Positions 12,038 to 23,700 of a stretch of DNA of 64,000 nt are shown piece after piece. Numbering within the stretch: position 1 is the first letter of the stretch; each line of letters begins with the position of its first letter. The stretch is from Beroe ovata (taxonomy: Eukaryota; Ctenophora; Nuda; Beroida; Beroidae). The DNA is taken from NCBI GenBank assembly GCA_946803715.1, contig CAMPET010000150.1:57079-121078 (forward strand), in the 5' to 3' direction. Under the pieces are notes generated by a model. It did not search any database, was not told the origin of the DNA, and saw only the letters and a program-made list of their open reading frames with translations. A program made the translations under genes and the position numbers.

Positions 12038-15000
12038 ATGAAAAAACCCGCTCCTCTAACAGTCCCACCGGCAAACCCCGGCCACTTATCCCGCTCCCTC
12101 CCCCTCCTGTCCACTCTGCCTCCGTGCCACTGTCCCGTGTGTTGCAGTTGTCGGGCAACTGGACAGAAGAGAAGGTCGTGGGGAGGGCAATGTCCCCTCA
12201 TTGCTTACACCAACACTGACCTTCCCAAGAGACCGTGAGTTGTGATGGTGACTATAGTTTGACGTAGTGCAGTTATTGGTAGTGGCTTAGCTTCGCTATT
12301 TCTCTAAATTGTCACCATTATTTCGTGAAAAAATCCGACAACAGTTATAGGACCCATTTACAGGTCCTCAATGGTGTCCCCTCAAACACCCTTCACTGAG
12401 GAAGTCACAGTGGAGGAAACTGAAAAACCGCGGAATTCATTATCCAACACTTCTGCAACATCATCAGTCTATTCCTCCATATCATCTTCCCAAGCCAACA
12501 CTGATATCACCACGTCTCAAACTGTTATTCGTCAATCCAGTCCGAGCAAAAGTGTGACATCCGATTCGTCGAAGCGAGGGAATGTCGAGACAACTGATGA
12601 CACTCTGCTGGTCAAGTTTGGGAAACGGAAACGATTCAGACGTCCAAAGGTTTGCCCGAAAGTGTGGTTTAAACACGCTGCAAATTCTCATTTTAGAGTT
12701 CAATTACAAGCAAGATCACCATGGAAACCTGCAATTTGCAGGGCGTTCCCACGGTTACATTCCACGCGCACCTCAAAACCATGCTGCAATGGTACGAGGA
12801 CTTTGACGACTCTCAGAAGAACGACTTGCTAAAACAGTTGCTCTCGGTGTCAAACTCACCGCAGATGCATCTACTGTCCACCCTCATGGCTCCTATACTC
12901 CACGCCAGCTGTCCCCATAACTGTACCGATATTCTGTACTGGCTACCGCCTCCAATTAGTTTAGAGGTGCGTCTACAATTTGCATGCCATGGTCATAATT
13001 CCCACCGGAATGTTCCGTATTTGACATTGTGAATTCCGGGAGTCATAGATCGTATACCTAGTGGACACTGGACAACGTCATGTTGAACAATTCACGTCCA
13101 GCTTAAGATGTTTTTCACTATTGTTTATCCCTTGAATTAGAGATCGGAGATCACAACATTGGGCAACATTTTCCTGTCCGATTCACGTCCTGTTGTCCGA
13201 TTCAAGTCCTGTTGTCCGATTCACATCCTGTTGTCCGATTCACGTCCTGTTTTGCCGCAGATATTGGGATACCTGGACGTTAATTCCCTGGTTGAGTGTC
13301 AGTTAGTGAACAAGTACTGGTATCGACTGTCCAGTGATGCTAAACTATGGAGAACGATGTGTCATAAGCCGTTCTACCGTCTTAGTGCCAAGGTAACAGT
13401 TAGAGATGTTATTTATGTTTGAAATATTCCCTGGTTTTTAATTGGAAACTTGTTGTTCCACTGTTGATTTGTCGAATAAGCGATTTATGAAATGTCAGTC
13501 ACGATGCAGTGATTTCATGGATTGAGGTACGAAATCGAACATTGAGACATGAAATGTTATATCGTCACAATTATTATCTGATACATACAAACTGGATTCG
13601 TTTCGGCGCCATATTGAATTGCTGCATTCAAATTAAAAAACCACGTGTTATTGAGAGTTTTCAACCCGGTGTAGGTAGCGACCAAGCAGGTTAACATCTT
13701 CAACTCAACACTCGGATATACACCCTGGAAACAGGTCTTTGTGGAGAGGTACAAATTACAACAGAACTGGCTGCATGGAACATGCTACGTTAGGACGTTT
13801 GAAGGTCACACTCAGGTGAATAGACAAACTTGAGATGATTGGGGAGGGTAAGAAAATCATGATTCCTTCCTACTCAATTTCCTGCATGAAATTTCAAGAA
13901 TCAGGATAGGATTCCAAGATACATCGGACTCAATCCCACAGGGCATAACGTGTGTCCAATTCGACGATTATCGGATAGTTAGCGGTAGTTCTGACAAGAC
14001 GATCAAAGTGTGGAGTACACGATCAAACTCGCCCTGGGCAGGACTTACACTGCGTGGTCACAGTGGTACGGTCCGATGTTTACACCTCGATAACAACCAG
14101 CTTGTCAGTGGTTAGTGGATTGTGATTGTTAGTAGTTCATTGGGAGCGTTGTTCGATTATCTCCGCTATTGTTAATCAATAATTCGGCTGGCGGACGACT
14201 GCAAACTTTGGTGCTCTATAAAATCGTGATTGTCGATATTATCAACTTCAAAGTTTGGAAATTCCCGTAGGTCTTTTATGGGTAAATATAAGTAATAAGA
14301 ACAAAAGTACACTGACACACTTGTCAGGTTCAAGTGACTGCACAATCAAAGTGTGGGATCTGGCAGAGGGCGTGGGCTGGTCACGGTCACGCTGTACTGT
14401 GACCATGGTGGGACATAGTCACACCGTGCGATGTTTACAGGTTTGTTCAGCTTGTTCAAGATTAAGGTGGGTTGTTTTGTTTTTCTTACCACGTGCCAAT
14501 ACGTAATCCTATAGTCTTATCTTGAGATCCATTCGTCATAACTTGCTGACACCACTGCATAAATGTGACGTAGGAATGCTAGCGATGGAATTCGTTGACA
14601 CCAGTTCGTCTGAACAGGCCTGTGTGACGAATGGTTACTCCATTCGTCATAACTCACTGACACCACTGCATAACTGTGACGTAGGAATGCTGGCGATGGA
14701 ACTCGCTGACACCATTTCGTCATGACAGGCCTGTGTGACGAATGGTTACTCCATTCGTCACAATTCTCTGACACCACTACATAACTGTGACGTAGGAATG
14801 CTGATCACTGACGATGATTATCGTTGACACCACTGCATATCTGAGAGGTAGGAATGCTGGCGATGGAATTCGTTGACACCATTCCGTCGGAACAGGCCTG
14901 TGTGACGAATGTTTACCCCATTCGTCATAGGAAAGCTGATCAATGATTATGGAATTCACTGACACCACTGCATGACTGTGACGTAGGAATACTGATCACT

Positions 15001-16339
15001 GACAATGGAATTCGTTGACACCACTGCATTACTGTGACGTAGGAACGTATGTGTATCGGTGTATCGTGCAATTATAGGCACGATATCGTGCAATTATAGG
15101 CAATTATAGGCATTAGCTTCATATTAACACGCCGTGTGTATTTTTGGCACTGTCACAATTTCAGCGATTTGTTTCAGTAGCGCGCGTATCAAATTTTATG
15201 ATGCGTCTCTTCACTGATAACTACAAACGCGCGCAATAAACGTACGTGATCTGAAAATAAAAATAACACGCTCCCCAATTTCCCTTTGTCTCAGTCCCAG
15301 CTTTTGTCCTCCCCCTCCTTTGTATCACGCCATACAATGGCAGGTGGGGCTGGGCGTGGTGGTGAGCGGATCCTACGATCACACCCTAAAGAAGTGGAAA
15401 TTGTCGACAGGCGAGTGTTTGGGAACGTTGCGCGGTCACCTGGCAGCGGTACTGAGTGTACAGTTTGACAGTGAAAGAATTGTCAGTGGTTCTTGCGATA
15501 ATACGATAAAGGTGGGTAAAAATCGAGTGTAAGGTTTCAACTAGAATTTAAGGTCGTAGAAACTTCCATCATTCTATTCTTTAGTGACTTTGAGAGATTG
15601 TGATCCCGATAATAATCAACTTCGCGACACTTTTTTGCAGGTATGGAGTTTCAAAACGGGCGACTGTCTGTCTACCCTATCGGGACACAACAACGCAGTG
15701 ACGTGCATACACTTTGACCATTCTCGAATTGTGTCCGGTAGTCTTGATACCCAGATTCGACTGTGGGATATACATAGTGGTCGATGTATCCAGACATTGG
15801 ATTGGGCAACGTGAGTGCTTTGTGCTGAAATAATTTACTTAGAAGTTGTGACTAGAGTTTTTGAAGGAATAGAATTATTTTCATCGTCAAGAGAGGCAAT
15901 GTCGGCAACAAGGTGAATGCCTAGTGTGTGTTCATTTAAATAATCAGCAATATTTTCAGTGCTGAAGGGCATACGGGTGTTGTGAGATGTCTGCAGGCTG
16001 ACACTTGGCGGATTGTCAGTGCAGCCGACGATAAAACACTAAAGGTAAGCTAATTAATTTAATTAGTGACAGTGAATTTCAGGAATCTATCCAACAGGAG
16101 TATGAATTCTCATGTCAGATGATAATAAGGATATGTTAGTGTTGATTTTAAGCCCTGTGCTGAGATTTTAGCAAAAACTGACCCTTTCTCTACAGGTCTG
16201 GTCACTAGAAAGTGGTAAACGCCTGGTAACGCTCCGTGAACACACTGATGGGGTGACGTGTCTCCAATTTAACGATTTGAAGATCGTTTCCGGCAGCTAT
16301 GATAAGACGGTTAAACTATGGGACTTCAGCAAGTCATGA
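12038..16339 (+). CDS. F-box/WD40-repeat protein, SCF ubiquitin-ligase substrate receptor (11 exons, ~619 aa)
   Basis: Exons: 12038-12234, 12364-12649, 12697-12966, 13261-13392, 13690-13815, 13942-14110, 14328-14440, 15344-15511, 15641-15810, 15960-16044, 16196-16339; all junctions are GT-AG and keep frame. The N-terminal ~160 residues are proline/serine/threonine-rich and likely disordered, with a basic FGKRKRFRRPK. A helical dimerisation-like segment (LQWYEDFDDSQKNDLLKQLL) and an F-box (WLPPPISLEILGYLDVNSLV to RLSSDAKLWRTMC) follow. Seven WD repeats then close the protein, each with a VSGSxDxTIKxW-type strand (SGSSDKTIKVW, SGSSDCTIKVW, SGSYDHTLKKW, SGSCDNTIKVW, SGSLDTQIRLW, SAADDKTLKVW, SGSYDKTVKLW). 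The layout is that of FBXW7/beta-TrCP/Met30 proteins, which bind Skp1 through the F-box and phosphodegrons through the propeller. Seven blades rather than eight and no sequence hallmark prevent naming the orthologue. Confidence 0.9.
13173..13251 (+). repeat. 19-20 bp tandem repeat next to a 3' splice site
   Basis: Four copies of GTCCGATTCACGTCCTGTT lie in the F-box gene intron and end nine bases before the exon at 13261. They displace or form part of the polypyrimidine tract. Confidence 0.85.
14529..15046 (+). repeat. ~119-bp satellite array A, in an F-box/WD40 intron
   Basis: About four to five monomers with partial deletions fill much of the intron between the exons ending 14440 and starting 15344. 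Each full monomer contains CATTCGTCATAACT, CTGACACCACTGCAT, TGTGACGTAGGAATGCTG, GGAATTCGTTGACACC and GAACAGGCCTGTGTGACGAA. Monomer junctions form an inverted repeat (GTGACGAATGG / CCATTCGTCAC). The same satellite occurs at 50580-50963. Confidence 0.9.
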
Positions 16340-17722
16340 AATGTCGAAAGGTGTAAACGACTCTCTTAAAATACTGGGTTTTAACGTGAAACGGGTTACT
16401 CGGTATCCTACTCTTATTGAACGTTAACACACTCTCAAAAAGATTTGGAATTATTCTGTTTATTTCTCGTCATATCCATGTATAATAATGTATTGATGGG
16501 AGTGAGATTCAACATGTTTTGCATTTCATGGCAAGAAGAGTAGTTTTCTCCTCAATCGAACGCACGGATTTCACTTTTCAATGAGATAGGACGGTTCTGA
16601 TATAAAGTATCTAATAATATGAGCGTTGAGGTTGTATGTAGATTTACGCTGTAGATAATAACTGTATCGATATCTTCAATGTATTGATATCATCATCATT
16701 TGGTGGTTATTATACGATGCGAAAAGAGTCTTCTGATTTTGTCCATATTTAGATGTAAGGCAGACAATAACGAGTGTTTTAGGGTTGGATAAAGAGCAAT
16801 TATGATATGTCGAATAAATTTTACATCAAATAAATAAACAAATACTGATCAACAAATAAACACATTGATTAAAATTAAATTCATTTAAGGTCAATAATTG
16901 AATGATTTCTATCAAGTCAAAGTATCATTTCTAGGTTTCTTTTCGTCATAGAGGTTCATTCAAAATCCGTAATAATTATTCTATTCAAATTGGAGTCTTT
17001 TAAGTCAATATAAGGTAAAGTAATAGTATGGAATTTATCTTGCAATAATTTAACCAGTGATGTGTGATAATCACACAATATCCAGTTTATCACACAATAA
17101 CATTTCCCAAGGGATCACACTGGTTAAAGATTCACTGATTCTTCACATCTCACACGGCTTCAAATAGCGGAGTGATCTGCAAATTCCCTCTCCTGTATCA
17201 TACTAATAAGATACTTCTGCTGTCGTATCCATGACTTAACATACATATCCTGATCCCTTATATATTATCTGATTTGATTATTAGTTCTCAATTAGAGTCT
17301 CAACTTATTAAAGTCTGCATTTCTGGGTGGGGGTATCTGGATTTGTTCACCCTCTCCTCTGTCAGTTTAATCGCCATGACGACAACGTCACCCCTCATGA
17401 ACTGTGCTCATTCCTCTTCTCTATACGGTGTGATAATTGAGATAGAGTCCGCTGGTTATCGATCACTTTCAGGTTCCTGAAATGATAGAGATAGGAAATA
17501 TTTGTGGGTTTTAATTTTATCACGACCAAGCACCTTTAACCCCGTTTGAATTGAAATCTTGAAAATTCCTTACCGCTTTAAACTTCCAATGTTTGCTCCT
17601 TTTTGGAGTTGGATGAATAAGTTTAAAATTTCAGTACGAAACGCGTACGTGTGCACCGAAAACTGTACCGATAAAAACGCGCATAGACAGTGAAAGCACA
17701 CTATTTCATCTAGAATGCGCGT
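16340..17722. other. Spacer between two convergent genes
   Basis: This is AT-rich DNA between the stop codons of the F-box/WD40 gene (+) and the Epac gene (-), so it should contain both 3' UTRs. I see no further gene. A near-palindrome lies at about 17056-17101 (TGATAATCACACA / TTATCACACAATA). Confidence 0.65.
16813..16818 (+). terminator. Possible polyadenylation signal of the F-box/WD40 gene
   Basis: AATAAA lies 474 bases after the stop at 16339 in AT-rich DNA. It is a candidate only; other A-rich hexamers are nearby. Confidence 0.3.
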
Positions 17723-20700
17723 TCAAATACATGCTGAAGTGCGCGGCCTTTTCAGTCCATCCGTTTTTGGTCCAGGTGCACACATACCAGAAACCCCTCC
17801 AATCTGTCTGTACCTGACATAGTGTCTGATGTCCTCAGTGTTCTTGACCAAGGGTACGTTATCCCCGACAAACTGATCTTGACGAGCACTCCTTATGTAT
17901 CGAATTGTGTTCGCTATCATGTGCTGAACATGAGATAATTGATAATTAAATAATCAAGATAATCAAAGGATAATTATATGATAGATACTCAATTGGGGAA
18001 ATCGATTGCAATCAAATAAGAATATCAATTCGATCAGTTTGAAATTAAATGGGCGGGGCTCTCGGCCTCACCATCTTCTCGAAGTTGATTAATCCATCGA
18101 TCACAGTTTTGTTCCCTTCGTAGATAAATGTCATATCTGAAGATATTAACTTAAAGTGAACTAAACAGCTGATGCCGTCTTCTATGGCTAAAAGACTCGA
18201 TTGTCTTTAATCTGGGCCTAGCATCGCATGGCAACGGGTGCTACCTTTCATGAGGAGTGGCATGAAGGGGATGAAAGGGGCCTCCTGCTTCGACACTGAC
18301 AGCCTGTACGCTCTGTGATTCCTCGTGGGGTCCTAGGGACGTCGGCCAGATCATTTACGAGTATGTACTAGGTATTATACAAGCAAATGAGGTTGTGATC
18401 ATGGATCATGGTAAATCCTGCAACAATTCTCCTCCAACAATAATTATAAACCACCGGCAAATTTTACCAGTGGTTAAATATAACTTTCATCAACACTCCA
18501 ATCTAGCACTGGTTAATTGAAGCACCTTAACATTATATAATTTACCAGAAGGGTTTCAAATTCCTTGAACAGTTTCTTGAACTTGCTCGGTAGCTTTTCC
18601 CAGGTGTTGGTAAGTCGACTGACTGCGATGTTAGATATTCCCATGATGACCCCGAAAAATGCGAGCATGTTCTGGAAGTCTCTACAGCTGTGAGAAACGA
18701 AGTTTTGTCAAAATGAAGACTTGAGTTTAGAAATCCCTGAGGTTATAGAAACCTAAGTCTGGAAATTCTAGTTTCTAGTTTTTGGTAACTCTTTCTTAGA
18801 AGCAGTTGCCAAACCTCAAATTTCTCATGAGCGCCTCTACTCTTTAGTGTAATTTGGACAATAATCATCAATTAGAAAATAGAATAGCGACAGTCAAGCG
18901 CATTTAGTCTTCTAAATTAGAATTAAAGACCGAAGTGACACTCACTGTTGAGCTATTTTGATGAATTTTCTGAGAATGTGAACTCGTTTACTGAGCAGTG
19001 GTGTGAGGCATATCTCTGTGGTAACCCAATTCTGTACTTCGTTGAACCTGTCGATGTCAGTTATAGATGAGATGAACAAGTGTCAAGTAGGGGAGGGGGA
19101 CAGGAAGTTCATTAAAAGAAACTTAGGACATTTCAATTTCATGGGAAAATATACACATCTTAATCCAGCCAGGAAAGTTCAAATAATTCATTCATTAGTA
19201 TGGATTATCAGACAAGGGGAAGTAGAACTTGATTTACAGAAGCCGAAGGACACGCGTTTTCCGTTCACTAACCTCGCCAGGAAACAGTCGAGATTTCCGA
19301 CTATCTTGCCCGGGAAGTGCTCCTTCTTGAATATGGAACACACCAGCTCACTTTCAGATACACAGTTGAACAACTCGAAGTCGTAGAGTGTCATCTGAGT
19401 GGGAGAGGCGAAGGAGGGGGTGTAAGATTTGTAACCATGGCAACAATCATATCAACCACAGTCATGTCACCAGTAGTTTTCGTGTCATATTGTGGCAACA
19501 TTAAAAGCTCCAAGTCACCGAAAGAACCAATTTAATGGAAGAAACAGAGTCAATTGGCAAGTAAAATTGGCGATTTCACAGGAGAAATCATTATCAGGGT
19601 AATTGATGTTAAATTAAGATGGGAGGGTAGTTTACTAACTTGGTAAGCAATTTCACGTGAACTCATTATCTCCAGCTCGTTAAAACTGCTGGAATTAGGT
19701 CCTTCCTGCTCTAGGAGTGGTTTCAGTTTTTCAACTTCCCCCTTCCTTGATGCAAACAACCTGAAATATTACAATTTGAAGATTGATCTCAAGCAGTCCC
19801 TTGAGCATAACAGTTTCCTCACCCTATCTTAGCCTTATTCTCTAAACATTCAGTAATAATGATAACTTCACCCCCTCACCCCTCACCCCTTCCTATCACC
19901 ATTAAATCCTCTGACTCACCTGCCATTGTGGGTAATGGTTGTGACAACACAAGTTGCCGTTTCCTTGAAAATATTCTTCTCCCCCGAGCTCTTCATCTCG
20001 AAAACCAGACAATCCTCCGGACTTGTGCTTAGCTTCTCCGCAGCGTACTTCACTATATCTGACACTGGCGAACCTGTTCGGAAAGAGAAATGGTTGTAGG
20101 ATTACTCCCTACCCTTGCAGGCGGAGTTACTACTGCGCGGCGCCGACGGTAGGGAAAAACCCTACAAGAGAAATGGAGCAAGATAATCGTGGGGTAAGAT
20201 GACAGATGGATGAACAAACAATATCAAATTTAAAATTAATGTTTTGAGATCGTGAGAGATTCTTGATTTATCAGTGCTCAGCTTTCTTGCCCCTCCCTAA
20301 TTAACATGAGTGATGGTTGTATTCCATCTTAACAGGATAATTATTAGTTAATTAACAAGTTAATTAGTTAATCATCTCACCAAGTGGTAGTTTCATGGTG
20401 CTATAGCTCTGGTCAGGGTAGTATATCTTGAACTTGACCGCTGTCTTTGCTGTCAACGGTACCCTCTTAACTAGCCTGTAATTATAACGGGACATATGTT
20501 ACGATGTGCCAAACAGCGGCAAACGATCGACGATCGGAAATATTTCAGTTTCCGGGTCTCATTTTCCTCCTATTCCGTTTCTCCCGGCCACTCATCATCT
20601 TATCGTCAATATACGAGAGTGAAGCCAAAGTCCCAGTCTCATCCTCAAAATCACACTCTTTCAATAAGTGATGATACAATGTTTATGTATCATCGTCATA

Positions 20701-23700
20701 GATATGAGGTATATATACACCAGACACCTCTGCAGATCAATGCTTTCCCCGGAGCTAGAATACGGATAGTTCATAATCTCCTCCATCTTGTCCTCTTCAA
20801 GCGGGGGTTTACTGGTCGTCTCGTCGAACAGTGATCTCAGTACTTTGTCCGCGTTAGTGTCACTTGTCTTCCTGTTGGCAGCAGTCCGACCCTAGGTTGA
20901 CAGACAACTGTCAACATTTGTGCCAAGGAGCAGGAGAATGTCAACAATCCAAAGTCCGGGGATTCATACTAATAGCGATGAGAATTGAGGAATTTCTTCC
21001 TTTGTGCTCACCGGTTTCTCAGAGAAATTGAAATTGAGGGTCTGGAAAGACAGAATGATTCTTTTACCTTTCTATTCGGGTTTTTGGGTATAAGGCTGTT
21101 ATCGGAACTCTCAATCGATCTCTCAAACGTTGCCAACAAACTCAACATTCCATCAGATAACATGGATGCCCGTAATGACTGAAAACAATGATAGCTTTTG
21201 AGGTTTGAAGCAAATTCCGCGATTAAGTCAAAGATGAAGAGCCTGGAAAGTCATGGTTTCCATATTCTGCAGAGCATACCTCAATGAATCCCAGTAACTC
21301 TTGCTCTTCGCCCATTTTCTGAGGCAGGATCTCAATCCAGCGTATAACTGCTCTAATCACCCTGAAATTGATTTGTTATTGAAAAGCCAACAATAATTTG
21401 CGATGTAATTGGTCACAATTATGGAAAGACTCGCATAGTTTTGGTAATTTGTCCCGTATCTATAGACTTGGATAGAAGACGCTCTGAGTTTCTACGACAA
21501 CGATCCATCACAACAACAGCGTCATGTAACCTGAATTTCACCTGAATGACACCTGAATGACACCTAAATTTCACCTGGATGACACCTGAATGACACCTAA
21601 ATTTCACCTGAATGACACCTGAATGACACCTGAATTTCATTTGCTCCGTCGCCTTGACATCATGCACACCCAAGATTTCCTCTCCCGACACCACATCTCC
21701 TCCTCCCCCAACGTTCTTCATGTAGTGAGAAAGGAGGAGACCACACAGTCTGTCGACTGTCATGAACACGTTGAATGTCATGAAGAAATCTTCCACAAAC
21801 AGATCTGGAAGGAACGAAGAAGAATGAATTAGGAATTCTCCTCAGATTTACATTTTTTAGGCTAGATCTGAGAGAAATTATAGCTAGTTTTCATCATGTA
21901 AAAACCAATATCATAGAAAAACATCGTGTTTAAAAACATTTCCTTGTGTTTGCGAAGACTCACCATCATCCTCTCGACAGCTCTCAAGGATGAATTCGAC
22001 CATTTTCTCCGGCGTACCTGCCATCACCGTGTATTTGTTGCTGCGGAAAAGGGGCGATGTAAGACAAGTGTAATGAGTGTATTCAAGGTGAATAAGGGAG
22101 GAAACATGAAAAAACTAATCCAACTTTTGGTTTGGAGACGATCTCATAAATGCGAAACATAAAACTGTTCGACACTGTTCAGACATTAGCGAACTTTAGA
22201 ACATAGCAATCTCAAAACTAAGTGAACCATTGTATAGAGATTAGAGACTGTACATCTTGACGCACTGCCCGAAAATAAATTTCGAGGGGTGAGGGGTTAA
22301 TATGAGCTGTGGTCACTAGTCATAGCCGCACCAACTCCAAGCTCTAAGTACTCAGTCGAAATAATTATTGCGAAAATTTTGCTCTTACATGAACCCGCGA
22401 TGAAATTATAATGGTGACAATAGGTGAAGCGAGGACTTAATTCAAATGATGCGTGATCAAGTTCAGTGTGCACAGTATTGAGATCATATCCTATCCTACA
22501 TTAAGTATCCTGCGGATATCTTCCATCATAGTAAATCATGCATCAGATTATAGCAAGAATAGTAGATCTTCGTTTGAAGCTGATAGTTCACTTTTTACCC
22601 CCCCCAGGCCCCCGAAATTTCTCTAAGGAAGGTACTGAATCTACAGTAAATCATATTCGGAGATTACGCTTTATTCTATGCCCAAATGTCTGAGAGAAGT
22701 ATCAACGCGCACCATAAAGCAGTCGTGCGCGTCATGTGCAAAAGTACTATAATATTATTTTTATAACTCGAGGAAGAAAGTTATCTGACGCATGACTTTG
22801 TTTTAGGAACAAGCAGACATGCTGTCAGAGAGGATGGATTGGTGCCATGCCCTGGATTGGCTCTATGCCCAGGTTATATTGACGCAACCCTACTTAACAC
22901 TGCACTCTAACATATCAAGGGGATATGAAATTGTTAGTCTGTTCATAAAGCAAATGAACAATTTCAATTCATTAGACATTTGAATAGAATGGAATAGTAC
23001 AAACCTCTGCGAGCCGTCAGATCGACTAATCTTCTCTAGTACCAGGACATCTTTACCATTCTCCTTGAGCCGCTCAGTCTTAGCCTCCACGTCACGGAGA
23101 ATACGGTTAAAGTCCTCCTTATCGACCCGCAAAAAGTGGCACCTCTCATCGCTGGACGGAGGGAGAGAGCACTATTTAGAGGATTGGGGGGTACTTGCAC
23201 AGGGGGTATTTGCGCTATGGGGGATGGGGGTTTGTACAATGCAGAGTGGGATACATGCCCCAGGGAGAGAGAGAGCACCATATTAGAGGGTAGGGGGTAC
23301 AATTGCACAATTGGATGGAGTATACCTACTACGGAGAGTGGGGTATTAAAGAGAGGTGGGGTATTAAAGAGAGTGGGGGTATTAAAGAGAGTGGGGGGAT
23401 TTTAGAGAGTATTTTAGAGAGTAGGTATTTTAGAGAGTGGGGGGAACAATATCGACTTTGACATACTGCAGTGTTTGTACTAACCGTAAGATGATGGAGG
23501 CAGCCCTGGGGGCATCGTTTACTATCGCTAATTTCCCGAAATCATCGCCCTCATGTAACTGCCCGACCACACCCTGGATTATTTGAATAATTGACTGTTA
23601 GATAGCTGACAATAAGTTGATTGACTCATGATTGACCAATTACAGGTTTAATCGGAACATATGACAAACAGAACAGAGAAACGAATGATGGGATAGAAAC

